Of a stretch of 42,909 bases of DNA, positions 33,282-42,909 are shown one piece after another. The translations under genes were made by a program, and so were the position numbers. How positions within the stretch are numbered: position 1 is the first letter of the stretch; every line of letters starts with the position of its first letter. A model generated the notes under the pieces. The model saw nothing but the letters and a program-made list of their open reading frames with translations, searched no databases and was not told where the DNA came from. The stretch lies in the NCBI GenBank assembly GCA_934635045.1, contig CAKTZA010000029.1:1-42909 (forward strand), read 5' to 3'. This DNA is from an uncultured Kiritimatiellota bacterium. Lineage in GTDB: Bacteria > Verrucomicrobiota > Kiritimatiellia > RFP12 > UBA1067.

Positions 33282-34730
33282 ATGGCCAAGCCGAAAATAC
33301 TCATCGTCGACGACGAGAAGCCCCTGCGCGACATGCTCGCGAAGTGGTTTGCGCCGTCGTATGACTGCCTGACGGCGCCGGACGCGACCGAGGCTCTGCG
33401 GCTCGTCCGCGAAAACCCCGACCTCGCGCTGATGATCTCCGACGTGAAGATGCCGGGCGAAAGCGGCGTCGAGCTTCTCAAGAAGGCGAAGGCCGAGAAC
33501 CCCGCGATGGCGGCGATCCTCCTCACGGCCTACGGCACGGTTGACCTCGCCGTCGAAGCGATGAAGGACGGGGCGGATGACTTTTTCCAGAAGCCGGTGA
33601 CCGACCTGAAGGCCTTCGAGCTGCGCGTCGCGAAGGCGATCCGCACGTCGAACCTCGAAAAGGAGGTCGCCCAGCTCAAGGGCCAGCTCGGCGCGGAACT
33701 CGACAGCTTCACGGGCCAGTCGCCGGCGATGCAGCGCGTCTACACGCTCATCCGCAAGGTCGCGCCGTCGGACGCGACGATTCTCGTCGAGGGGCCGAGC
33801 GGTTCGGGCAAGGAACTCGCCGCGCAGGCGATCCACCGCCTCTCGAAGCGCGCGAAGGGCCCGTTCGTCGCCGTCGAATGTTCGGCGTTTTCGGGCGACC
33901 TCCTGAAGTCGGAACTCTTCGGCTACGAGCCCGGCACGTTCACGGGCGGCCTCAAGGACGGCAAGAAAGGATGCATCGAGGAGGCGGACGGCGGGACGCT
34001 CTTCCTCGACGAGATCGGCGAGATCGACATGCCGACGCAGATCGCCCTTCTCCGCACGATCGAGACGAAGTCCGTCCGCCGTCTCGGCGGCGCGACGGAG
34101 AAGCCCGTCGACTTCCGGCTCGTCGCCGCGACGAACCGCAACCTCGCGAAGATGGTGGCGGACGGCGCGTTCCGCGAAGACCTCTACTACCGGCTGAACG
34201 TCATCGACGTGCGCATGCCGGCCCTGAAAGACCACCCGGAGGACATCGCCCTTCTGGTCGCGCGATTCCTGAAGGAGTTCTCCGCCGCGAACGGCGGCAC
34301 GGTCACCGGCATCGAGCCGGCGGCCCTGAAGAAGCTCGAAACCTACCCCTGGCCCGGCAACGTCCGCCAGCTCCGCAACGCCGTCGAGAAGATGGTCGTC
34401 CTCGCGTCCGGCCCGAAACTGACGGTCGACGACCTGCCCATCGAAATCACGGAAGCGCGAGCGACGGGTGCGAAAGGCGCGGATGACGCAAGGGACGAGC
34501 GGACGCGAGAGACGAGCGGCGCGCAGAACGACCATGAGGGAAGCGTCCGCACGTCTTCCTTCTTACCTCTTCCTTCTTCCTTTCCTTCCGCGCCGACGCT
34601 CGCCGAGACGGAAAAGGCCCAGATTCTCGCGGTGCTCGACGAATGCCGCAACAACAAGTCGAAGGCCGCCGAACGCCTCGGCATCTCGCGCCGCACGCTC
34701 CACCGCAAGCTCAAGGAATGGAACGCATGA
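33282..34730 (+). CDS. NtrC-family sigma54-activating response regulator
   Basis: 482 residues. The receiver domain (1-120) has acidic Asp 10/11, phospho-acceptor Asp 54 (LMISDVKMPGES) and the Lys of FFQKPV. The AAA+ domain (about 145-385) has Walker A GPSGSGKE, Walker B GGTLFLDEIGE and sensor/arginine motifs RLVAATNRNL and FREDLYYRLNV. The C-terminal Fis-type HTH is NNKSKAAERLGISRRTLHRKLKEW. The sigma54-contacting loop reads GTFTGG (218-223) instead of GAFTGA. The linker before the HTH contains a pyrimidine-tract repeat encoding TSSFLPLPSSFPSAP. No histidine kinase is adjacent; a Ser/Thr kinase is coupled by ATGA. Confidence 0.9.
   Translation: MAKPKILIVDDEKPLRDMLAKWFAPSYDCLTAPDATEALRLVRENPDLALMISDVKMPGESGVELLKKAKAENPAMAAILLTAYGTVDLAVEAMKDGADDFFQKPVTDLKAFELRVAKAIRTSNLEKEVAQLKGQLGAELDSFTGQSPAMQRVYTLIRKVAPSDATILVEGPSGSGKELAAQAIHRLSKRAKGPFVAVECSAFSGDLLKSELFGYEPGTFTGGLKDGKKGCIEEADGGTLFLDEIGEIDMPTQIALLRTIETKSVRRLGGATEKPVDFRLVAATNRNLAKMVADGAFREDLYYRLNVIDVRMPALKDHPEDIALLVARFLKEFSAANGGTVTGIEPAALKKLETYPWPGNVRQLRNAVEKMVVLASGPKLTVDDLPIEITEARATGAKGADDARDERTRETSGAQNDHEGSVRTSSFLPLPSSFPSAPTLAETEKAQILAVLDECRNNKSKAAERLGISRRTLHRKLKEWNA
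34554..34588. repeat. Pyrimidine-tract word repeat inside the NtrC-like gene
   Basis: tcttccttcttacctcttcc followed by ttcttcctttccttc, in frame in the linker between AAA+ and HTH. Same family as 24041-24075 and 38166-38203. Confidence 0.6.
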
Positions 34731-35671
34731 GCAACGCCTACTACGACAACCTTCCCACGCAGCAGCTCACGATCCGCAGCCGCATCCTGAAGATTCCGAA
34801 CCTGAAGCTCATCGAGAAGATCGGAGACGGCGGCATGGCGACCGTCTGGAAGGCCTGGGACATTCCGAACCAGCGCGTCGTCGCGGTCAAGATCCTGAAC
34901 AAGGAGTTCGCCTCCGACGGCGCCGAGGTGCGCCAGTTCCGCGCCGAGGAGCGCATCATGGAGGAGATCAAGCACCCCGGCATCGTCCAGGCCTACGACT
35001 TCGACAACGGCAACGGCAACTGGTACTACATCATGGAGTACGTGGACGGCTACACGTTCGCCGACCTGCTCAAGCGCAAGCAGCACGTGCGCGAGCCGGA
35101 CTGCCTGCTCATCTGCGAGTCCATCGCCGCCGCGCTCGACTACGCCTGGAACGACCACGGGGTCGTGCACTGCGACGTGAAGCCGGAGAACATCATGGTC
35201 AACACGGACGGCGTCATCAAGCTCACCGACCTCGGCATCTCGCACCGCTTCGAGTTCAGGGAAGGCCCGCAGAAGGCCCCCGACCAGGTGCTCGGCACGC
35301 CCGCCTACATCTCGCCCGAACAGGTCTACGGCGACGTCGAGCTCGACTGCCGCGCCGACATCTACGCGCTCGGCGCAACGCTCTTCCACCTCACAACGGG
35401 GCGCGTCCTCTTTCCGGGGCTCGACACGGACAACATGATGCGCGCGCACTGCGACGAGGGCACGCAGGCGCGTGACCCGCGCTTCTACCGTCCCGAACTC
35501 TCGGAGGGCTTCTGCCAGATGCTGGAGTTCATGCTCGTCAAGAACCGCGACTACCGCATCGACTCCTGGAAGAGCGTCTTCCAGATGTGCCGCGACATCG
35601 AGGCCGGCACGGCGTTCAAGCCGCGCGACGCCAGCGGCGCCAATTCCTCGGTCAAGCTCGGCGCCAATTAG
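34727..35671 (+). CDS. Ser/Thr protein kinase (Hanks type), soluble
   Basis: 314 residues. The Gly-loop IGDGGMATVWKAW (32-44), VAIK-type Lys 55 (VVAVKIL), the catalytic loop VVHCDVKPENIM (Asp 150, Asn 155; HCD where most kinases have HRD), the metal Asp in DLG (168-170, usually DFG) and SPE in place of APE (196-198) are all present, so activity is plausible. It has no membrane segment or PASTA domain, hence cytoplasmic. The ATG overlaps the ntrC-like stop (ATGA), so the two are coupled; the kinase may phosphorylate that regulator. The stop overlaps that of nfo on the other strand. Confidence 0.88.
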   Translation: MSNAYYDNLPTQQLTIRSRILKIPNLKLIEKIGDGGMATVWKAWDIPNQRVVAVKILNKEFASDGAEVRQFRAEERIMEEIKHPGIVQAYDFDNGNGNWYYIMEYVDGYTFADLLKRKQHVREPDCLLICESIAAALDYAWNDHGVVHCDVKPENIMVNTDGVIKLTDLGISHRFEFREGPQKAPDQVLGTPAYISPEQVYGDVELDCRADIYALGATLFHLTTGRVLFPGLDTDNMMRAHCDEGTQARDPRFYRPELSEGFCQMLEFMLVKNRDYRIDSWKSVFQMCRDIEAGTAFKPRDASGANSSVKLGAN

Positions 35672-36525
35672 GTGCGCAACGACTTCAGGAGCGCGATCTC
35701 GTCGCGATAGCCCTGCAAGTCACACGGCGTCTCAAGGTAGAACGGGAGATCGCGCAGCTTCGGGTGGTTCACGAGGCGACGAAACGCCTCCAGGCCGATC
35801 TTGCCCTTGCCGATCTTCTCGTGTCGATCCTTGTGGGAAGCAAGCGCGTTCATCGAATCGTTGATGTGGATGGCCTTGAGGCGTTCCAGCCCGATGACGC
35901 GGCCGAAAGCGTCCACAACGCCGTCCAGGTCGCTGACGACGTCGTAGCCGCCGTCCCAGACATGGCAGGTGTCAAGGCAGGCGCCCAGCCGTACGCCCGA
36001 CGACGAAAGCCGCGCCTCCGTCGCGTCGATGATCGCCCGGATTTCCTCGAACGTCCGCCCGATCTCGCTGCCCTTGCCCGCCATCGTCTCCAGCAGGACG
36101 GTCGTCTGAAGCGGGGCTTCGCGCGTCGCGTCCGCGAAGACGCGCACGAGCATCGAGGAGATGAGCTCGACACCCCTTTCGACGCCCTGCCCGACATGGC
36201 TGCCGGGATGGAAGTTGTAGAGCGCGCCCGGCGTCAATTCAAGTCGGCGAAGGTCGTCCGCCATCACCTGCTCGGCGAAGTCGCGCACGCGCGCCTCGGC
36301 CCCTGCCGCGTTCAGCGTATAGGGCGCATGGGCGAGAATCGGCCCGATTCCGTGCGCCGCCGCGTAGTCACGGAACGCGGCGACGTCATTCCGGTCGACG
36401 GGCTTCGCCGCGCCGCCGCGCGGATTCCGCGTGAAGAACTGAAAGACGTTCGCGCCGATTGAGACGGCGGTCTGGGCCATCGCGAGATAGCCGCCGGACG
36501 AGCTCAAATGGCAACCGATCTTCAT
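35668..36525 (-). CDS. nfo: Endonuclease IV (AP endonuclease)
   Basis: 285 residues, the usual Nfo length. It cuts the backbone at abasic sites in base-excision repair, using three Zn ions. Zn-ligand motifs are readable in order: ILAHAPYTLN (His), YNFHPGSHVG (His), VLLETMAGKGSE (Glu), ACLDTCHVWDGGYD (Asp, His), SHKDRHEKIGKG (Asp-x-His) and YLETP (Glu). The start ATG at 36525 follows the metallophosphatase stop by 16 bases. It ends the secA-ispD-phosphatase operon; its TAA at 35668-35670 overlaps the kinase TAG (35669-35671) in convergent orientation. Confidence 0.95.
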   Translation of the reverse strand: MKIGCHLSSSGGYLAMAQTAVSIGANVFQFFTRNPRGGAAKPVDRNDVAAFRDYAAAHGIGPILAHAPYTLNAAGAEARVRDFAEQVMADDLRRLELTPGALYNFHPGSHVGQGVERGVELISSMLVRVFADATREAPLQTTVLLETMAGKGSEIGRTFEEIRAIIDATEARLSSSGVRLGACLDTCHVWDGGYDVVSDLDGVVDAFGRVIGLERLKAIHINDSMNALASHKDRHEKIGKGKIGLEAFRRLVNHPKLRDLPFYLETPCDLQGYRDEIALLKSLRT

Positions 36526-36541
36526 TTTCTGACAGGTTCCG

Positions 36542-37276
36542 CTACTGGCCGAGCGCGAGCCGCTGGGCGAGGCGTTCGGGGAGGCCCGCCTCCCGGATCT
36601 TCGCCTGCGCGGCGGCGATGTCGTAGTCGAGCCGGCGGAACCGCACCGTGCGGTCCTTCGGCGAATAGAGCACATACGCCGCGCGCGGATCCCCGTCGCG
36701 GGGCTGCCCCACCGAGCCGACGTTGATGAAGTACTTGCGCCCGATCGGCAGCTTGAAGTCCTGCGCGTCGATGCGGTAGACCCCGCCGATCTGCTTCTCG
36801 TAGATCATCGGGCAGTGCGTGTGCCCGTGGAAGCAGAGCGGCGTGACCTGGTGGAAGAAGTTCGACTCGGCCTGCAGGTGGTCGAAGACGTAGCCGAAGC
36901 CCTCCGGGTGATCCATCGTCGCGTGGACGAGCGTGATGCCCATCTTCGTCGTCACGAACGGCAGGTTGCGGAGGAACGCGAGCTCCTCCGCCGACAGCTG
37001 GCGCTTCGTCCAGTCGATGACGGCGGCGGCGTGCGGGTTGAAGTCATCGAGGTCGAGATGGTCCGTCGAGACGTAGCAGTCGTGGTTGCCCATCACGATC
37101 GGGCAGCCGAGCTCGCGCATGATCTGGAGGCACTCGTGCGGACGCGCGTTGTAGCCGACGACGTCGCCCGTGCAGAGGTAGTCCGTCACGCCCTGTCGGC
37201 GGCAGTCGTCCAGCACGACCTCAAGCGCGTCGAGGTTCGCGTGGATGTCCCCCAGGATGGCGAAGAGCTTGTCCAT
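36542..37276 (-). CDS. Metallophosphoesterase, YfcE/diadenosine-type
   Basis: 244 residues with the calcineurin-like metal motifs: ILGDIHANLDAL (Asp-x-His), CTGDVVGYNARP, VMGNHDC, LVHATMD and FHGHTHCP. The length and the NPHA, INVGSVGQPRDGDPRAAYVLY landmarks fit the protein-phosphatase-like/'YfcE' branch that hydrolyses phosphodiesters or nucleotides. The natural substrate is not predictable. The start is one base past the ispD stop, with GTGAG upstream. Confidence 0.85.
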   Translation of the reverse strand: MDKLFAILGDIHANLDALEVVLDDCRRQGVTDYLCTGDVVGYNARPHECLQIMRELGCPIVMGNHDCYVSTDHLDLDDFNPHAAAVIDWTKRQLSAEELAFLRNLPFVTTKMGITLVHATMDHPEGFGYVFDHLQAESNFFHQVTPLCFHGHTHCPMIYEKQIGGVYRIDAQDFKLPIGRKYFINVGSVGQPRDGDPRAAYVLYSPKDRTVRFRRLDYDIAAAQAKIREAGLPERLAQRLALGQ

Positions 37277-37277
37277 C

Positions 37278-37945
37278 TCACTTCAGCAGCGCGGCGGCGA
37301 GCTGCAGGTCCTCCGGCGTCGTGATCTTGACGTTGGGCGCGAGCGAGGTGAGGATCTTCGGCGCGACGCCGTTCAGCTCCAGCGCCTGGCAGTCGTCCGT
37401 CACGTCCTTCTTGCCGAGCGCCTTGTAGGCCGCGCGGAACTCCTTCACCTGGAAGGCCTGCGGCGTCTGAACCGTCCAGAGCCGTTCGCGCGGCACGGTC
37501 TCGCTGACGGTCACGCCCTTCTCGCAGCGCTTGACCGAATCCGTCATCGGACGCCCGACGGCGACCGCCGGCGACCGCTTCGCGGCCTTGACCACCTCGG
37601 AGACGAGGTCGCTCTTCACGAGCGGACGCGCCCCGTCGTGGACGACGACGATCCGCGTGTCGACGTCGCAGGCGGCGAAGCCCGCCGCGACCGACTCGGC
37701 CCGCGTCTTCCCGCCCGGCACGATCTTGTCGAGCTTGGAGATGCCGAACATCCGCGCGACCGCCTTCGCCGCGAGCTGCTGCTCCTTGCGGACGACGAGG
37801 ACGATGCGGTCGATGTCGGGGCAGCGCTCGAACGCCAGGAGCGCCCACGCCACCACCGGCTTGTCCACCAGCGACAAGAACGCCTTGTCAACGCTTGCGC
37901 CCATGCGCTCCGACTTGCCGGCCGCAACAATGATTGCCGTCGTCA

Positions 37946-37949
<4 letters not shown>
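37278..37949 (-). CDS. ispD: 2-C-methyl-D-erythritol 4-phosphate cytidylyltransferase
   Basis: 223 residues. Third step of the MEP isoprenoid pathway: CTP + MEP to CDP-ME. The nucleotide-binding start is AIIVAAGKSERMG; then GGKTRAESVAAGF, VVVHDGARPLV and QTPQAFQV, and TDDCQALEL near the end. ATG 37949 overlaps the secA stop (ATGA). Its presence implies the non-mevalonate route in this organism. Confidence 0.93.
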
Positions 37950-40987
<3,038 letters not shown>

Positions 40988-40996
40988 ATTGCGCGT

Positions 40997-41025
40997 ATTA
41001 TAGCAAAAACCGCCCCGCACCGCAA
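40997..41025 (-). promoter_or_regulatory. Promoter of the secA operon; near-leaderless
   Basis: On the minus strand, TTGCGG (41020-41025), 17-base spacer, consensus TATAAT (40997-41002). The ATG at 40987 is 9 bases after the -10, leaving at most a 2-3 base leader and no Shine-Dalgarno sequence. Confidence 0.65.
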
Positions 41026-41110
41026 AAGGCGGGGGCCTGTCCCCGCCTTACCGGGGCCTGTCCCTGCCTTTGCGTTCACCTCGACAAGGCGGGGTCTGTC
41101 CCCGCCTTAA
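41026..41110. repeat. GGGGACAGACCCC-type palindrome cluster
   Basis: Three copies: aaggcgggggcctgtccccgc+ctta (41026-41050), ccggggcctgtccctgcctt (41051-41070, degenerate) and aaggcggggtctgtccccgc+cttaa (41086-41110). The last contains the stop codon of the MarC-DegT gene. A single further copy (ggggacagacccc) is at 42785-42797. Such palindromes are dispersed in many bacteria, sometimes near REP-associated transposases; none is encoded here. Confidence 0.7.
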
Positions 41111-42660
41111 CGCCCCGCCTTCATCTCGGCAACGGATTCGAGAATCGCGTCGGCCATGTACGAGAGCTGGTCCTTCGTGAGGCCGTAGATCGGCAGGTGC
41201 GTGTAGCACCGGTCGAAGACGTACTCCGTCACGGGACACGTCGCCGCGATCCGCTTCACGTCGTTCCCCTTCGCGATCGACGTCGCGAAACGGTAGATCG
41301 GCCCGAAGTGCGGAATGTTCGTCACGCCCTTCTCCTCCAGCTTGCGCTTGAGCGCCTGCACGTCGCCGCCGACGACCTTTGGGTCGATCTGCAGCTGGTA
41401 GAGGTGGAACGTCGGCTTGATATCCGCGCCGCCGAGCGCCTGCGGGACGATGCCGGGCACGCCCGAAAGACGTTTCGTCATGTACGTCGCCTCGCGACGG
41501 CGCTCCGCACGGATCTTCGGATAGCGCTTCAGCTGCTGCAGCAGGGCGAGCGCCTGGATCTCCGTCACGGAGGCGTTGTTCGAGGCCTGGTACGTCCCCT
41601 TCTTCGCGCGGATCGGCGAGACATCATAGAGCCAGTTCTCGATCCGGTGCGAGAAGTCGACGCCGAGGAAGCGCGCCCGCCGCGCCTCGGCGCGATAGGC
41701 CTTCACGTTCGAGACGAACACGCCGCCCTCGCCGAGCGACGTGCAGTTCTTCACCTCATGCATCGAGAAGCAGCCGAAGTGGCCGATCGTGCCGAGCTTG
41801 CGGCCTTTGTATTCGCCGCCGAAGCCGTGCGCCGCATCCTCCATGACGACGAGGTCATGCCGCTTCGCGAGCTTCATGATCGCGTCCATGTCGCACGGAT
41901 AGCCGCCGATGTGCACGGGCACGATGATCTTCGTCCACTTCGTGATCTTGCGCGCGACGTCCTTCGGATCCATGTTGACCGTCTTCGGGTCGATGTCGGC
42001 GAAGACGAGCTTCGCGCCGACGGAGAGCGGATAGGCCACGGTCGCGATGAAGGTGTTCGTCGGGACGATCACCTCGTCGCCCGGCCCGACCTCCGCATAC
42101 ATGACCATCTGGGCCGAGAGCACCGCGAGGATCAGCGCCGTGAGCCGCATCAAGATCGAGATGCCGCGCCTGCCGAGCCGCCGCTCGAACCACGTGCCCA
42201 GGAGCAGGATGCCCCAGATCGCGCCCAGTGCGGACGCGAGCGCGGCAAAGCCGACGGCCTTCTGGACGAATCCGGCGAGTTCCGTCGCGGACACCATGAT
42301 TGCGCCGCAGGACGCCGGGCCGACAACGACCGGCATCGCGAGCGGCACGACCGAGATGTCCTCCTCCGCCGAGCCGGCGATCTCCTTCGGATTCATGAGC
42401 GAAATCGCCGTCAGGAGGAGGAGGATGCCCGCGCCGATGCGGAAGGCGTCGACCGTGATGCCGAAGACGCGGAAGATGAGCGGCCCGAAGTAGAGGAGCG
42501 CACCCGCGATCACGACCGTCGCGAACGCGACCCGATGCGCCAGCGCGCGACGCTCGCGCAGCCCCTTCTCCGCCGTCATCGCGAGGAACATCGACAGCGC
42601 GAAGAACGGCGTGAAGAGGAAGAAGAACTTCAGCGCCAGGGATATGTAGAGCGAAATCAT
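41107..42660 (-). CDS. MarC membrane protein fused to N-truncated DegT/DnrJ aminotransferase
   Basis: 517 residues. Residues 1 to about 187 are a MarC-family membrane protein (six hydrophobic segments; MFLAMTAEKGLRER, LLLTAISLMNPKEIAGS, ISVVPLAMPVVVGPASCGAIM, SILMRLTALILAVLSAQMV). From about 189 the protein is a DegT/DnrJ/EryC1 PLP aminotransferase: YAEVGPGDEVIVPTNTFIATV, VFADIDPKTVNMDP, VMEDAAHGFGGEYKG, and the PLP Lys 304 in CFSMHEVKNCTSLGEGG. The first 55-65 residues of a normal DegT (with the GTxAL phosphate-binding segment) are missing, so sugar-transaminase activity is doubtful. The junction is near 42096. It could be a deletion fusion or an assembly error. Confidence 0.75.
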   Translation of the reverse strand: MISLYISLALKFFFLFTPFFALSMFLAMTAEKGLRERRALAHRVAFATVVIAGALLYFGPLIFRVFGITVDAFRIGAGILLLLTAISLMNPKEIAGSAEEDISVVPLAMPVVVGPASCGAIMVSATELAGFVQKAVGFAALASALGAIWGILLLGTWFERRLGRRGISILMRLTALILAVLSAQMVMYAEVGPGDEVIVPTNTFIATVAYPLSVGAKLVFADIDPKTVNMDPKDVARKITKWTKIIVPVHIGGYPCDMDAIMKLAKRHDLVVMEDAAHGFGGEYKGRKLGTIGHFGCFSMHEVKNCTSLGEGGVFVSNVKAYRAEARRARFLGVDFSHRIENWLYDVSPIRAKKGTYQASNNASVTEIQALALLQQLKRYPKIRAERRREATYMTKRLSGVPGIVPQALGGADIKPTFHLYQLQIDPKVVGGDVQALKRKLEEKGVTNIPHFGPIYRFATSIAKGNDVKRIAATCPVTEYVFDRCYTHLPIYGLTKDQLSYMADAILESVAEMKAGR

Positions 42661-42683
42661 GTGCGGAAGCGGAATGAAATCAT
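42657..42683 (-). CDS. Upstream mini-ORF 2 (8 codons) coupled to the MarC-DegT gene
   Basis: Reads MISFRFRT then TGA. Its ATG overlaps the stop of mini-ORF 1 (ATGA) and its stop overlaps the MarC start (ATGA). The opening MIS matches that of MarC. Such a short ORF is inferred from position only. Confidence 0.4.
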   Translation of the reverse strand: MISFRFRT

Positions 42684-42700
42684 ACGCTGAGCGAAATCAT
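42680..42700 (-). CDS. Upstream mini-ORF 1 (6 codons), leaderless
   Basis: Reads MISLSV then TGA. Its ATG at 42700 lies 6 bases after the TACAAT -10 (42707-42712), so it would sit at the very 5' end of the transcript. Its first 12 bases, ATGATTTCGCTC, are identical to the start of the MarC gene 40 bases downstream. Confidence 0.45.
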   Translation of the reverse strand: MISLSV

Positions 42701-42706
42701 GCGCGT

Positions 42707-42712
42707 ATTGTA
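42707..42712 (-). promoter_or_regulatory. -10 box of the MarC-DegT transcript
   Basis: TACAAT on the minus strand in the same GCGCGTATT context as the secA and tetR promoters. No good -35 is seen at 17-18 bases; a weak TTTCGC is at 42730-42735. Confidence 0.5.
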
Positions 42713-42784
42713 CCAAAAGCCCGCCGTCCGCGAAAGCCATAATCGCTCTAAAAAAACATCAAAATCGTGCAACCGCACACCCCT

Positions 42785-42834
42785 GGGGACAGACCCCATC
42801 GAAAAATCGGCTCATGGGGGCTGGTTCCGATGGG
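42785..42834. repeat. GGGGACAGACCCC element with hairpin
   Basis: ggggacagacccc (42785-42797) overlaps an inverted repeat ccccatcg (42794-42801) / cgatggg (42828-42834), with tgggggctggtt in the loop. It belongs to the same word family as 41026-41110. The rest of 42713-42909 shows no gene. Confidence 0.55.
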
Positions 42835-42909
42835 CTTTTGCCGTCTGCCTCCCGGCTTTCCGAGTACCGACGGAGCCCTTTGCGCCGCCCTTGAAGCCTT
42901 TTACCATCC

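Overview
The window looks like a chromosomal segment from a GC-rich Gram-negative bacterium. A secreted protein built from four LamG-like repeats, a XylR-type (LacI-like plus AraC HTH) regulator, TIM-barrel sugar isomerases next to a Gfo/Idh/MocA oxidoreductase, a long SecA with a SEC-C zinc tail and a sigma54-type regulator beside a Hanks kinase together suggest the PVC group, most likely Kiritimatiellota or a relative. That placement is inference from gene families and style; no rRNA is present to test it. No tRNA, rRNA, CRISPR array, insertion sequence or phage gene was seen.

Layout, left to right. (1) 1-4612: a partial exported protein and a 1461-residue LamG-repeat exported protein, both minus. 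(2) 5009-6833: a decayed chimera (mannonate-dehydratase-like head, GH113-like tail in another frame) and 1.1 kb of repeat-rich non-coding DNA. (3) 6834-8650: a XylR-like regulator (plus) convergent with a HAD phosphatase. (4) 13905-8741 (minus): a tightly overlapped operon of sugar isomerase, oxidoreductase, lipoprotein isomerase, hisS, a small methyltransferase-like gene and a Sel1 protein. (5) 15627-14017: a TolC/OprM-type lipoprotein. (6) 20724-15769: a lower-GC block with a C5 DNA methyltransferase, its probable restriction endonuclease, a 77-residue protein, a secreted hydrolase and a secreted protein. (7) 25955-20815: tetR-acrA-acrB efflux operon with an AcrR-like operator. (8) 27637-26057: sodium/solute symporter. 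(9) 33141-27768: lipoprotein, trmJ and a GH13+GH133 debranching enzyme in one operon. (10) 33282-35671 (plus): sigma54-type response regulator and Ser/Thr kinase. (11) 40987-35668: secA, ispD, metallophosphatase, nfo operon. (12) 42700-41107: two tiny upstream ORFs and a MarC/DegT chimera.

Genes are packed with ATGA, GTGA or TGATG stop/start overlaps, implying translational coupling. Several promoters can be read directly (TTGNNN, 17-18 nt, TATAAT-like); those of the XylR-like gene and secA lie so close to the ATG that the mRNAs should be leaderless or nearly so.

The most unusual feature is a set of short 'word' repeats (an 8-nt phased array, pyrimidine tracts, GGGGACAGACCCC palindromes, a cttcgtgcc-type element, a 21-bp tandem repeat, a 23-bp perfect hairpin) that lie in spacers and also in frame inside conserved genes: the TolC signal peptide, the SecA tail, the NtrC linker and the debranching enzyme. 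Several end exactly at, or supply, a stop codon. Other observations worth checking are the MarC-DegT fusion, its uORF cascade, and the apparent insertion of the restriction-modification block between acrB and tolC.
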